From the NCBI GenBank assembly GCA_036897485.1, contig JAYMTF010000009.1, positions 19,424-83,423 on the forward strand: DNA of 64,000 nucleotides, written 5' to 3'. The DNA is from Pelargonium nanum. Taxonomy: Eukaryota > Streptophyta > Magnoliopsida > Geraniales > Geraniaceae. The notes below the pieces were generated by a model. That model worked only from the letters and a program-made list of their open reading frames with translations. It was not told the DNA's origin and did no database searches. Of the stretch, positions 10,200-21,689 are shown piece by piece (positions within the stretch are counted from its first letter, which is position 1; each line of letters begins with the position of its first letter). The position numbers were made by a program, and so were the translations under genes.

Positions 10200-13163
10200 A
10201 TGAAGGTAAGTGGTTGATTCATTAGCTCATTGTTTTGCTGAAGATGGAATGTTCATGTTTGTGTTGATTTGATTGCAGCTCTTTGGGTGGATGCAAAGTA
10301 AGCTTGCTAATGCTAGCAGACCAGTCCCCAAAAAACCAGATACAGTTCCAGCAACTCGTAAGCTTTCTTCAATCTTGTTCATGTTGTTTTTATTTCTGAG
10401 ATGGTTATAGATAGTTGAAACATATTTGATAGCACCAAGCACAACCTATGTCAACTGGCTAGTTAGTGTGTTCGAATGTTGGATCATAGATTCAAACTAG
10501 TTGCTTCTACTTTAAGTTTATGGTAACATAGGAACTTGGAAGTGACCATTTGTTTTGCTACGATCACAGAAGATATTTGAATATGTTGCTTATAATATTT
10601 GCAAGTCAGCAATAGTACTGTCAAGTTGGTCGGAATGTTGGATCAAAGTTCACAAGTTGGGTTGAAATTTGTTTGCTTCTTCTCTTAGTCTGTCGTGGTA
10701 AAGATACGAGTCAGCACATTCATTGGTAACATGAAGTGATCATTTATTTTGTACGATATTTGTGTATGATCCAATCAAATTTTCATATGATGCACAAGTT
10801 GCAGACCATTTTGTTTTTGATCAAATACAAAAAAGAATTACTAGTTAAATAAGATTACAGATCCAATGAGCTACTCTTGGACTGTAGTTGGACACTTAGG
10901 TTTGATTGGTACTTTTCTTGCAGATTAAACATTGTAAATTGTTATCTTTTTGGACTTTTAGACGGCTAATCTTCAATATTTCACTATTTTACCAAATAGA
11001 AATTGCTCGTTACGTGCTTTGCAAATCTGTGTTCTTCTTAACTTTTGCTGTTTGTTTGATTTGTTCGTATTCTCATTTGGTTCGGTTTGTACTTTTGGAC
11101 ATGCACTTTTTTCATCTTGCAGATAAAATATTGTAAATCGTTAACTGTTTGGATGTTTAAAAGTAACACATACAAATTGCTCGTAATGTGCTTTCCGAAT
11201 CTCTTTTCTTCTGAACTTTTGCTGTTCGTTTGATTTGTTTGTATTCTCATTTGCTTCGGTTTGTACTAAACATTGTAAATTGTTCTGTTTGGATGTTTAA
11301 AAGTAGCACATGACAATTAGAATGCTAATCTTTGATATTTAACTATTTTACCGAATACAAATTGCTCGTAATGTGCTTGTTCGTGTTCTTATTTTGTTTA
11401 CCTTGCTTTGTAGATCACCGGGTTGCTAAACTAGAGCCTCGCGAAGAATTCAGCGACTGGCCTCATAGTTTGCTTGCAATAGGAACTTTCGGAAACACTG
11501 ATCTAAAAGAAAGAGTACAAACCCGAGAGATTGAGGAGAACATTCCATCTTGCAATGAGATTGAGGAGAATCCATCTTCCTCTGATGACTTCTCGGATTT
11601 CACTCCCGAAGAGGTAGGCAAGTTACAAAAGGAGTTGACAAAGCTCTTAACCCGGAAACCAAATCCTGAGAAGGAAAAACAGATTTCGGATCTTCCATTG
11701 GACAGATTCCTCAACTGCCCCTCGAGCTTGGAGGTTGATCGAAGAATTAGTAACGCGTTATGCAGTGAATCGGATGAGCATAAAGATGAAGAAGACATTG
11801 ACCGGACAATTAGTGTTATCATTGGCAAATGCAAGGAGATCTGCGCGGATAAAAGAAAGAAAGCAATCGGGAAAAAGTCAATTTCTTTCCTTCTCAAGAA
11901 GATGTTCGTTTGTAGTAGCGGGTTTGCACCAACGCCCAACTTGCGAGATTCACTTCAAGAGTCGAGAATGGAGAAGGTACGCTAACAAATTCTGTTCAAA
12001 TATGTAGTAATCAGTAACTTGCATCATGCTTATGATCCTCCATCACTCCCTCGGTTCCTTACTTATATGCAAACATAGCTATGAAGACTATCAAATTCTG
12101 TTCACATACGTAGAAAAAAACCGTCTCAGCTAACTCAAGTTATCGGGTAGATCTTGAAAGTTCAATCAGATCAGAAATATATTAAATCGTCAGTAATCTA
12201 CATCACATCTATGATACGTTACTGTCTCAGTTCATTACTTATATGCATACATAAACATAGCTATGAATTCTAGCAAATTCTGTACAAATACGTAGAAAAA
12301 AAAAGCCCGTCTCAGCTAATTCAAGCTGTCGGGTAGATCTTGAAAGTACAATCAGATCAGAAATAGATCAAATCATTAGTAATCTGCAACATCCGTTACT
12401 GTCTCAGTTCTTTACTTATATGCATACATAGCTATGAATGAATTCTTCGACATTAGCAAATTCTGTTCAAATACATCGAATAAAACTGTCTCAACCAATT
12501 CAAGTTGTCGGGTAGATCTTGAAAATACAATCAGATCAGAAACAGATCAAATCATTAGTAATCTGCAACATGTCTATGATCCGTCACTGTCTTAGTTATT
12601 TCAAATCATTTGGTTAAACTGTCACAGCTAGTTCAAGTTGTCGGGTAGATCTCAGTTCTTATAAATTGATAGTACACTCAAAATCTATCGAACTGTCTCA
12701 GTTCTCGACTTTTATGCATACATAGTTCATCAACATTTGTGAATTCAGTACATATACGTAGAAAAAAACTGTCTCAGCTAATTCAAATTGTCGGGTAGAT
12801 CTTAAATCCATCAAACCGTCACTAATCTGCATCATGCTCATGATCCATTACTGTCTCGATTCGTGATCTCTAACTAATCTTTTCCTTGCAGCTTCTAAGA
12901 ACTATACTTCACAAGAAGATCTTTGCGCAAAACTCTCAACGGGGATCATCGAGTAAGAAATTCCTCGAGGACAAACAGATCGCTAAGATGGATCAAGAAG
13001 AAGATGAGAAAGGTAGTGATGGAAAATGGGTCAAGACAGATTCTGAATGTAAGTTCCTTTTTTCGCATACACGCCTTGACATAATATAAACACGAACATA
13101 AAACAATCTGTTACTAATTCGATCTCTCTCGTTTCATTTCCAGATATTGTTCTAGAGATTTAA
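10200..13163 (+). CDS. IGT/LAZY-family gravitropic set-point protein (LZY2/NGR1 or DRO1-like)
   Basis: LAZY/DRO1 proteins act in gravity-sensing cells to direct auxin flow and set branch and root angle. Five exons: 10200-10205, 10279-10357, 11414-11976, 12892-13048 and 13144-13163 (825 nt, 274 aa). Exon 1 codes only Met-Lys, as is typical of the family. Domain I is [11 protein letters not shown] (1-11). The IGT motif is [12 protein letters not shown] (44-55), in which the usual Gly before LLAIGT is Ser. A Lys/Glu-rich middle leads to [11 protein letters not shown] and the conserved C-terminal tail ending KTDSEYIVLEI, where the VLEI end resembles an EAR-type motif. All five family regions are in order. 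Introns 2 and 3 carry tandem repeats. From memory the Arabidopsis neighbour pair At1g17400 (LZY2)/At1g17410 (NDPK5) matches the gene to the left, favouring LZY2/NGR1. The exact clade needs a tree. Confidence 0.93.
10918..11400 (+). repeat. Threefold degenerate tandem repeat in LAZY-family intron 2
   Basis: A unit of about 140-200 bp recurs. Anchors are AACATTGTAAATTGTT near 10927, 11127 and 11268, ATTGCTCGT near 11001, 11177 and 11361, and TTTGATTTGTT followed by CGTATTCTCATTTG near 11057 and 11230. The last unit runs up to the exon 3 acceptor at 11413. Confidence 0.8.
12040..12860 (+). repeat. Fivefold tandem repeat filling LAZY-family intron 3
   Basis: The phrase TCGGGTAGATCT occurs near 12144, 12329, 12508, 12639 and 12791, spaced about 130-185 bp. 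Each is preceded by CTGTCTCAGCTAATTCAAG-like text and mostly followed by CAATCAGATCAGAAA and TATGCATACATAG variants. This makes most of the 915-bp intron. Copies are diverged, so the array is not recent. Confidence 0.88.
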
Positions 13164-13200
13164 ATCCGCCTTCCTCTTTCACTAGCGCTTCAATTACAAG

Positions 13201-13740
13201 GTAACGAAACTCTCTCATCAGTAGAATTGGCAATTCGTGCGTGTGTGTTTAATTAAGTAGATTGGGTAACACGTTTTGCACGATACACCCTAACACACTT
13301 GGTAAGGCATGACTCAAAATGATTTAATATCGCACTTTTAACATATGTTAACTAACATACACAAAATCATATAAACCATAAGACTAGCTAGAGTTTCTTT
13401 TGGATTAATTTGTTATTACAACCTCTAAGTGTGCGTGTTGGCCATGTTGTGCGTGTCGCAACATGAATAATTGATCGTGCATGCATGTTTATGAGGCTTA
13501 ACACAAACACGATAAGTTTATTGAACGTGTTGACTACTCCAACACGAACATAATACGATTGCAAAATTAGTAAGCAAACACGCACATTCTCATCAAATAC
13601 TTAATAGTTGAGACTCAGTCAAGCCTACGAGAGTTTGACCCATTACAAATCAACACACATACTCATCCCGATGAATGTTTTGTGTCTTGATTGAGTCTCG
13701 ATCAATAATAATATGATTTGATCTGTTTTTGTGTGTGCAG
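13201..13740 (+). other. Candidate 3' UTR intron of the LAZY-family gene
   Basis: CAAG|GTAACG lies 37 nt after the stop codon and the segment ends GTGTGTGCAG|ATTCAG, with good plant splice signals at both ends. It contains a hAT-like fragment rich in CAACACGAAC motifs (about 13430-13590). The 37-nt spacing falls inside the roughly 50-nt limit beyond which a downstream junction tends to trigger nonsense-mediated decay. Confidence 0.55.
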
Positions 13741-13759
13741 ATTCAGTGGTTCAATGGAT

Positions 13760-15790
13760 GTAGAACTGAGTTGAGATCATGCAAGAGGTGTAGAAAATGA
13801 AAATGGCAAAGCATGATCAAGACAACATATTTGTTCTGATGATGGTGATTCAACTTTATTTTTTCATGTTTGTGTGTGTTCATGGAGAGCAAATACAACA
13901 CATGTTACATGAATTGTCATCAAGGGATTTTCTGTGGACTCTACATTTTTCATGATTATTTTTTTGGGGGCTTTGTTTTGCTCTTTGTAATATATAGCTT
14001 GTGTTGGTGGTGGTGAGTAATAATATTTTACCAAATGATAATGATGATTAATCTACACTCTATTTCGGTCACTAGCTATTCATTTTGTTTCGAGTTGATA
14101 CTCAATTTGATTTGTTTCGCTTTGGTATTCACTCTCTCTATGTTGTTCTAATTTGGTCTTTCAACAATGTTATCTTGTTCTACTTTGGTATTCACTCTCT
14201 ATATTGTTCTGATTTGGTCTCTCAATTATGCTATTTTGTTTTGAAATTGTCCAACTCATAAATCATAATGGTGTCAAGCGAGCAATTTGGACTCGAACTC
14301 AAGGGTACCTAACACCTGACCACACTTTTATCCGATCTTAACCCAATCTAAAATTGGTCGGGTATGATAACGTTGAAAAAAATCAATGTGCTTAAGATTG
14401 ATAAACCCATTAAACAATAGATTAAACTTGCAACGTGATTTGGCACCTTTGCGACAATCTAAAACTGCTCGGGTTTGATAACCTTGAAAATTGGTCGGGT
14501 CTAAAAACCCATTAAACAATAGATTAAATGCCCCCCCCCCCTACTAATGATAATTAGAGCGAAAAATTTGGACCCGAACTCATGAATACTCTATCTTCCT
14601 GACCTAATCTTAAATTAGTCAGTCTGATAACCTCGAAAAAAATCAATGTGCTTAAAATTTGAAGCCGACCCGGCCCTAAATTTGCCACCTCTAATGGCAA
14701 TTAGGTTTGAAAATTGATAGGGAAAAAAGACCAAATCGATCCCCACCCAAATAGATCATAGATGAGATCCGATCTAGCAATAAAAATCTCTGAAACAAGG
14801 TGTCAAATTATTTTGCTTCATCAACAATTTTGACATGTGTCCTCTTAGTATATCAATTGAATTGTTTAATGATTTGATATTCAATAATTTATAAATATTT
14901 GTGACACAAAATATTAATTTTTAATAATGTATTTTAGTGTTACATCTAGATCCAACAATTTGAGTTCGAGTCACCAAGCATTTGAAACTCGACTCTCTAT
15001 TTCGAGATCGTACAAAATACAAAATTGTTGCGTATGTCGAAAAATCAACACAGTTTACTCTAAAATTGATTTGAATCTCGCCTTTCGAGTTCAAGTAGAG
15101 TTATACTTGCTACTACGATTCTAAATCAACCACATAAAAAAATCACGTGTTTTTATAAAATAATTTTTTGCCAATCCTAATTAGTGGAAGTAGGTAGAGC
15201 CGGTCAATAGTTGCGAAATATGAATACATAAATTTTTCGACTCGTCCCGTGATAAGCTTGCGACCTGAATTTCATGTATCGTTATAGGTAACATTTCAAG
15301 TTTTAGATTGAGTTTCTTTGATTTTGGGTCCGAAACAGGTTCTATGATAGTGTTGTTTTGTATTTCAGCTATTAAGTATATTATTTAAATTAATATATCT
15401 ATTATATAAACACTTCCATAGAAAAGACTATAAAAATAAATCAAATTAGTAAAATGAATCAAATAATAATTAGTTTAAAAATTATGCAAAATTATTAAGT
15501 TTATTCTATTCTTTTTTTACATTTAAGATTTTTCATTAATAAATATTAAAACTATTAGGCGCGTGAATATAACCGCCTGCTTCGTCGAAACTCTGTTTCC
15601 GAGCTTATCAATCTTAACACAGACCCAGAAGAAACAATTTATTTCCAATTAATTTTACAAAAAAAGCTAGAGAGAAAAAGATTAAATTTTTATATTTATG
15701 CGTTTTTCAATTTCGGCATATACCGTTGATGTTGCCTTAGAAGAGAAGATTATTATTTATTTGCGTATTTAATCAGCTTTTCCCTCCCCA
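13760..15790. other. Spacer upstream of the lipase gene
   Basis: No gene is supported. It contains the 3' end of the LAZY-family transcript, a short duplicated TTTGGTATTCACTCTCT phrase (about 14120-14220), and a diverged direct repeat sharing AAAAAAATCAATGTGCTTAA near 14375 and 14638. A C homopolymer of about 10 lies at 14531-14540. ORFs at 14328-14519 and 14927-15124 look like chance frames in repeats. Confidence 0.55.
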
Positions 15791-15797
15791 AAATCAG

Positions 15798-16278
15798 GTT
15801 GGTTTCATCGCGATTAATTTGGGTTTTTTAGGGTTTTTGGGTGAAGATTTTGATTTATTTGATGATCAGGTTTTTTCAATTTCTCGTTTTGTTTTTCTAT
15901 TTTGTGAATTGGGTTCACGAGAATTGATGGTTTTTGGTTTTTGCTTGTTTAGGGTTTTTGTTATTGTTTGTTTGGTTCCCGAGAAAATTGGATTTACTGT
16001 GTTTGTTGAACTTTTATGCTAAAATGAGATTGATTTATGCGTGCAAGTGAATGCATTAAATTGGGTTTTCGATTTGAATTTGATTGAGCTGTTTGTGTAT
16101 TTGAATATAATTAGTTGATTAAATTTTTGTTTACTAAAATGAGCTGTTTCCATGAGATTGATTTGTGTGTTTAAGTGAATATATTGAATTGGGTTTTCGA
16201 TTGATTTGAATTTGATTGAGCTGTTTGTGTATTTGAATATAAATTGATTCATTAGTTAATGAAATTTGTGTGTGCTAG
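15798..16278 (+). other. Candidate 5' UTR intron of the lipase gene, with a tandem duplication
   Basis: AATCAG|GTTGG opens and GTGCTAG|GGTTCG closes the segment, 13 nt before the chosen ATG. Inside, a block of about 115-125 bp (16015-16125) is repeated at 16130-16255. Both copies share GAGATTGATTT, TTGGGTTTTCGATT and GAGCTGTTTGTGTATTTGAA. The duplication also creates the spurious ORF at 16019-16252. Confidence 0.65.
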
Positions 16279-16291
16279 GGTTCGTGTGATC

Positions 16292-17641
16292 ATGGCAACT
16301 GCTACCATGGCTACTGCAGCCGGTGCAGCTGCGCTTTTGTACTATACATTGAACCGGAAGTTACAGTCGCCGGATGCTATGGAAGAAGAAGATGTCGATG
16401 AAAGTGCTGAAGATGTACAGAGTCAGCGTCCTTTACGAACTGATCGTGTTGTTTCCAATAGGCTTATTCAGGCTCCGGCAACATGGTTGGAGACCATTTC
16501 TACTTTGTCGGAGACCCTTCGGTTTACTTACTCCGAGACTTTGGGGAAGTGGCCCATTGGGGATTTGGCTTTCGGGATCAGCTTTCTTCTCAAGAGGCAG
16601 GTACGAGACTTTGATGTTTATGATTGTCTTTGTTCTCTTTTTTTGTTGAGAACTTTTCTCGGTTTTGCTTAATGTCTTAGCTCGTGATAATGTTTTAACG
16701 CTCAATTAAGTGTTTGATATGCAATAATTGATATGCATTATATTACTTAAATCTATGCTAGTATTGCTACAGAGCATACATATGAAATGGCACATGTCTG
16801 AATAATTGTATCAATGCGTACTTGTTGACACTTCTCATGTTTAGTACTTTAGTTTTAGGTTATTGGTGTCGGCATTTAATGCTTTTTCAATTTGGTTAGT
16901 GAGAAGCAAGTTGTAGCTGCATTTGAATCAACTTTATGCTGGCACCTCATACTAGCGATCGAATATTTATGAGCTTGTACCACTCATATTCTGTTGAAAT
17001 AACCGTATCATCCATATGTTAAAAATTACAACAACAACAACAACAAAGCCATTTCCCAAACAATGTCAGGGTCGGCTACATTAATTTATTAATAAAACTC
17101 TTTGGGATCTTTTGCTCGTATTCTCTTCCTCCCCTCTAACCTATCTAATGCTATCTCTTTAGTTAAGCTAAACGCTATCATGTCTTTCCTTACTTCTTTC
17201 CATGTTAACTTAGGTCTACCCCTACTCATTTTGATTTCTCCTAACTGAGTTATTTCACCTTTCTCATTGTATCACTAGTCTCTCTACGCTCCACACGACC
17301 AAATCAACTCAAACTATTTTCCTGCATCTTATCGCCAATTGACACAACCCTTGTCCTCGAATAGTCTTATTTCTAATCTTATCCTCCCTAGTGTTACCAC
17401 GCATTCACCTCAACACCCTCATCTCTACTACCCCCATTGTATGGCTTTGCAGCCTCTTTGGAGCCTAACATTTAGTGCCATACAACAAGTTGGGTGTACC
17501 TAGAACTTTCCGTTCATTTAGGGGCATCTTAACATTTTTCTTGGACAATTCTCGTCATGCCACTAGCTAGTGGAAGGGACACATCTTGTCCGTAAATCAG
17601 TTTTTCCACTTGTAAGCCCGAACGTTTGCTTTGATGATATG

Positions 17642-17688
<47 letters not shown>

Positions 17689-20600
17689 TTGACATTTTTA
17701 TCTCTGCCTTCATGTACTTATGTCAGTAAAATAATTAATGTTCTGTTTATGCAGAGAATTTTTCTTGGCCTTGACTTTTGTATCATATGCTAATTGCTAT
17801 ATTGTTCATCTAAATTTATTGCCCTAGTTGCTGATGTCATTACCGTGTTTCTCAGGGTAACTTACATCCCAGCAGTGTGTTTGGTGGTAAAGATAGTGTA
17901 CAGCTCAAAGGACCTGAAATAACTTCTGAACTTAGATATCTCTTAAATCTGTTGACACTGTGCTGGCATTTTTCCAAAAAACCGTTTCCGTTGTTTTTAG
18001 AGGAGACTGGCTATTCCGAAGAAGATGTCCTTCTTCAGGAACCCAAAGCTGGAGTAAGTCACGTTTGAAGTTTGAACTTAAATAGTTATATTTCTTTTGT
18101 TGATGGTAGACATGACAACATTGACGATTATCAACATTGACGATTATTTTTGTAATATTTGCCAAGCATGATTCGTGCTGTCTACTGTCTACACTCTCTT
18201 TATTAACCCTCATTATTTATTCTATGCAGATATTGAAGCCAGCTTTTACAGTTTTAGCTGACCATGACTCAAAATGTTTTCTCTTATTGATTCGCGGAAC
18301 GCATAGTATCAAGGATACTTTGACGGCTGCAACCGGGGCTGTGGTACCTTTCCATCATACTGTTGTACATGAGGGAGGAGTGAGCAAGTTAGTTTTGGGA
18401 TATGCTCATTGTGGAATGGTTGCAGCTGCACGGTGGATTGCGAAACTTGCAACTCCTTGTTTGACTGAAGCACTCGGTCAATATCATGATTATAGAATTA
18501 AGGTAAATACATAATACTGCCCGCATTTCAGGTTATGTTTGCAGATAAATACCCTATACTTGGCCTTTTTTGCAGATAACTCCCTATACTTTTTTCGTGA
18601 CAACTAACTCCATGAACTTTCAATTTTCATTCCTTCAGTTAGATATATCTGATTTTTTTTTCTCTCTTATTATATGTATGAGACATGATCTATCGTATTT
18701 TTCTTCCAGAATAGCTATTTTATCCTTACGATCACCACTGGCTTCACATTGTTGGAATGAACAATTGAAATTATAGGGAGCTAGTTGTCGCTTAAAAAAA
18801 GTAAAGGGAGCAATCTGCAAATGAGGCCAAGTATAGGGTATTCGTATGCAGTTCTCCCTTTCATAAAAGTAGTCTTAGTTTCTTCCAAATTTTCAGCTTT
18901 CAGAATTAATTTTTGGGTAATCTCTAGTTGACTTAGAAATATCTATTTATGGTATTCGGACATAGTTTGGTTACTCATTCTGTAAAATTTGTTTGTATTT
19001 ATGGTTTATTTGGCAAATAAAATTTAGTGAACTCTCTTTGCTCGAATTCTGACAGATTGTAGGACACTCTTTGGGTGGAGGAACAGCTGCCCTTTTGACA
19101 TATGTGTTGCGTGAACAAAAGGAATTGTCTACAACTACCTGTGTTACATTTGCTCCAGGTTTGTGTACATTACTATATCCTAAAACTGTCCTCACTATTA
19201 ATTGTCTAGTTCTGTTGTGCACAATACTATCGTTCTCGATAATGGGTGTGACGTTTTCATGAGACTGAACGGATGTCACACTTGCAGCTGCTTGTATGAC
19301 ATGGGAGTTGGCAGAATCAGGCAATGATTTCATTACGTCCGTTATTAATGGAGCTGACTTGGTGCCTACCTTCTCTGCTGCTTCAGTGGACGATCTGCGA
19401 GCTGAGGTTATGTTCCTGTCTTCTGTAATTCTAACTTACCATTTTTTTTTTTATTTTTTCGTAAATAAATAATTTATTCTCACATTACAGCCACCTTATC
19501 ATTGGGAAGTTAATTCTTTATTGTGACACTTTTTATTATTATTATAGAAGCTTTTTTGCTTTTCCTTTGCGAGGTGTCAAATTCACTCCAAAGTTCTCTA
19601 CGTATTCAAATCAAACTGATCGCATAAACATTTATTCAGGATTACCTATTATTTGATCGTCTTTCTCTTAGTGCGTCTAAGAGACAATATCCTTATCTCA
19701 GTTGACATCGTTTGAAACATTTCTCTACCTTTTGGCTCTTGATGTTTCGTCGTATCTTGCTTTGCCTGAAACGTATCTTCCATTTTCTCAGGTGACTGCT
19801 TCAGCTTGGCTAAATGATCTTAGGAATCAGATTGAGCGCACAAGAATACTTAGTACCGTATACCGTTCTGCATCTGCTTTAGGTTCCCGCCTTCCAACCA
19901 TCGCCAGTGCTAAAGCCAAAGTAGCTGGAGCAGGGGCAATTTTGCGTCCGGTTTCCAATGGCACACAGGTACGTCTTTTCTGCTGGAAGACATCTTTGTC
20001 ACAGTTATTAGTCGTTGTCCTGGCTTATCTGAACCAATTTATCGGTATTCCAATCCCTTCATAGCGTTTAGAAGTTTTATGATCAGCATTAGCAATATAA
20101 CATTAACTTAAGAAGGCTGAGAGCCTTGGCGCTAGAGCTGGCAATTTGTACCTTAAACCACGGGAATCCAAAATCCGACATGCGTTTTGTGGGTTCGGAT
20201 CGCATAAAATAAACCAGAATTTTTTTATCAGATCAGGCTTACTATGAAGAAAAAAAATACAAGTCAGGTCGGTCAACACACATAATCTATGTAAAACCCA
20301 CAACACGAAATTCCCAAACCACACTTCTTGCATGTCGGTTTGGGGCTGAATATTTTCAACCCGATTCCAACCTAAAACGCTGATTACCAGCTTTATTTGG
20401 TACAATGGTAAGATTGTTGCTCTGTGACCTTGATGTCACGGGTTTGAGTCGGGAAAGAGCCTCCTTGTAAAAGCAGGGTCAAGACTGTGACGCTGCGTAC
20501 TTAAGTGACCCTCCCAAAACCCTAAAATGGAGGGAGCCTCGTGCACTGTGTCACCTCAAAATGATGTTAACTTCTCTGATCTGTTTCTATTTGCCTCGTT

Positions 20601-21617
20601 TCTTTAAAAAATCTGAGTACCTCAGTGATTTGGTTTGGAAATCAAGTTGAATCAAAACGGATTTATCAAATTTTGTTCTGTTTCTAATTTCTACAGGTTG
20701 TGATGAGGAGAGCCCAGAGCATGGCTCATGCAGCATGGACACGCCCTTCCCTCCGCTTGTCCTCGTGGTCTTGCATAGGTCCTCGTCACCGTGCTGCCGC
20801 AGCCGCCGCCGTTGCCGCTCATTCAAACGAGGAGGGTAGCCTCCCGGAGGCATCGTCTTCCCATGATGATATTTCTGAGCCTCTTCTCAGTTCCCCCCAC
20901 AAACTGACCCGAACAACCCCCTTAGAAACAATCGAACAACTCCCCTTGTCCTCGTCTGTAGGAGTGGAATGGACTTCAGAAGCAGGATGTTCGTGTTCCA
21001 ACGAAATCAGACCCGACGCTGATGACGAAGACGGCGAGGAGGGCCTCTCAGACGACAGTGGACACCACGAATCCAACGAACATGGACATCAAGACTCCAT
21101 GAATGAAGTCGAGTTATGGCAACAACTTGAGCACCAGCTTTACGATAGGAGAGAGGGCGAGGAGGAGGCTGACGTGGAAAAGGAAATGCGAGAAGAAGAA
21201 GAACAAGCAGCTGCCATTGCAGAGGAGTCCGATGAGGGTCAGTCAGAGAGCTCTGCCCCGGAAATGAACGAAGCGCACAGATTTTTCCCTCCCGGGAAGA
21301 TTATGCATATAGTGACCATCCAGCCTGAAGTCGCGGAATCCGAAGGTGATGAAGGGTCATCGCCTTCCTCGAGCGAATCGGGGTCAGAGAATAGCGAACC
21401 GGTAGAGTCCAAGGTCGGGATTTTTCTAACCCCCCGATCGCTTTACAGTAAACTGAGGCTGTCGCAGGCCATGATCGGCGATCACTTCATGCCGGTTTAT
21501 AGACGGCAGATTGAGAAGCTGATACGAGATCTTGAGAAGGAAATGGAAGAGGAAGAAGAAGAAGAAGCTTCGCGTCGGAGCGAACATGTGGAGAAATCTG
21601 GAAAGACATTGCTATAG
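16292..21617 (+). CDS. Class 3 lipase / diacylglycerol lipase-like membrane protein
   Basis: An alpha/beta hydrolase predicted to cleave acylglycerols. Seven exons: 16292-16600, 17856-18053, 18230-18502, 19056-19158, 19288-19406, 19792-19968 and 20697-21617 (2100 nt, 699 aa). The N-terminus has a short hydrophobic AGAAALLYYTL segment. A lipase N-domain and the strand FLLLIRGTHSIKDTL follow. The nucleophile elbow is GHSLGGG with Ser about 265, and NGADLVPTFS supplies a likely catalytic Asp about 318. The last exon encodes a Ser- and Glu-rich acidic tail, including AHRFFPPGKIMHIV, a segment known in DAG lipase-like proteins. It is intact and of normal length. An in-frame ATG at 16259 lies in the leader intron, so 16292 is preferred. 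From memory it resembles At4g16070/At3g14075. The substrate is not shown by sequence. Confidence 0.93.
17030..17590 (-). mobile_element. RTE-type LINE 3' fragment in lipase intron 1
   Basis: On the minus strand the fragment ends in TTGTTG repeats after GTAGCCGACCC, typical of plant RTE non-LTR 3' ends. A frame on that strand near 17375-17405 reads like reverse-transcriptase C-terminal text (R-[stop]-MRGNTREDKIRN). It is a short, decayed 5'-truncated copy with stops and frameshifts. Its exact 5' edge is unclear. Confidence 0.8.
17643..17689. repeat. (ATT)n microsatellite
   Basis: About 15 uninterrupted TAT/ATT triplets in lipase intron 1, next to the LINE fragment. Confidence 0.95.
18540..18850. 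mobile_element. Fold-back MITE in lipase intron 3
   Basis: The left end contains ATACCCTATACTTGGCC, TTTGCAGATAACTCCCTATA and GACAACTAACTCC. The right end carries these in inverted order and orientation (GGAGCTAGTTGTC, GCAATCTGCAAAT, GGCCAAGTATAGGGTAT). The arms are roughly 85 bp around a core of about 130 bp. The overlapping ORFs on both strands here are products of this palindrome. It is non-coding. Confidence 0.88.
20130..20395. mobile_element. hAT-like repeat remnant in lipase intron 6
   Basis: It opens with CTAGAGCTGGCAATTTGTA, a terminal motif shared with segments at about 21800-22135, 40106-40320, 56354-56568 and 61945 onward. The interior has GGTTCGGATC/CCCGAC-type text. It is degenerate and non-coding, and its right edge is not sharp. 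Confidence 0.55.
20400..20556 (+). mobile_element. Au-like tRNA-derived SINE in lipase intron 6
   Basis: A polymerase III B-box-like CACGGGTTTGAGTC stands 20438-20451, followed by the Au-type 3' body with GAGCCTCGTGCACTGTGTCACC at the end. The copy is in gene orientation, without a clear poly-A tail, and its edges are approximate. Confidence 0.7.
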
Positions 21618-21689
21618 CAAAAGAGAAGCTCAGATTGGAATGTAAGATTCTTCTTTTTCTTGAAGTGTAATAATTTTTTGTTCAAGCTT

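Noticed and set aside
11463-11939. 158-aa minus-strand ORF in the LAZY-family exon
   Set aside because: It is antisense to a conserved exon and has no domain of its own.
12040-12860. CRISPR-like array
   Set aside because: Units are diverged, uneven in length and intronic in a plant gene; no spacer-repeat regularity.
18570-18820. Two overlapping small genes on opposite strands
   Set aside because: They are explained by the long inverted arms of the MITE at 18540-18850.
20587-21076. Minus-strand ORFs in lipase exon 7
   Set aside because: Shadows of the Ser/Glu-rich coding exon.
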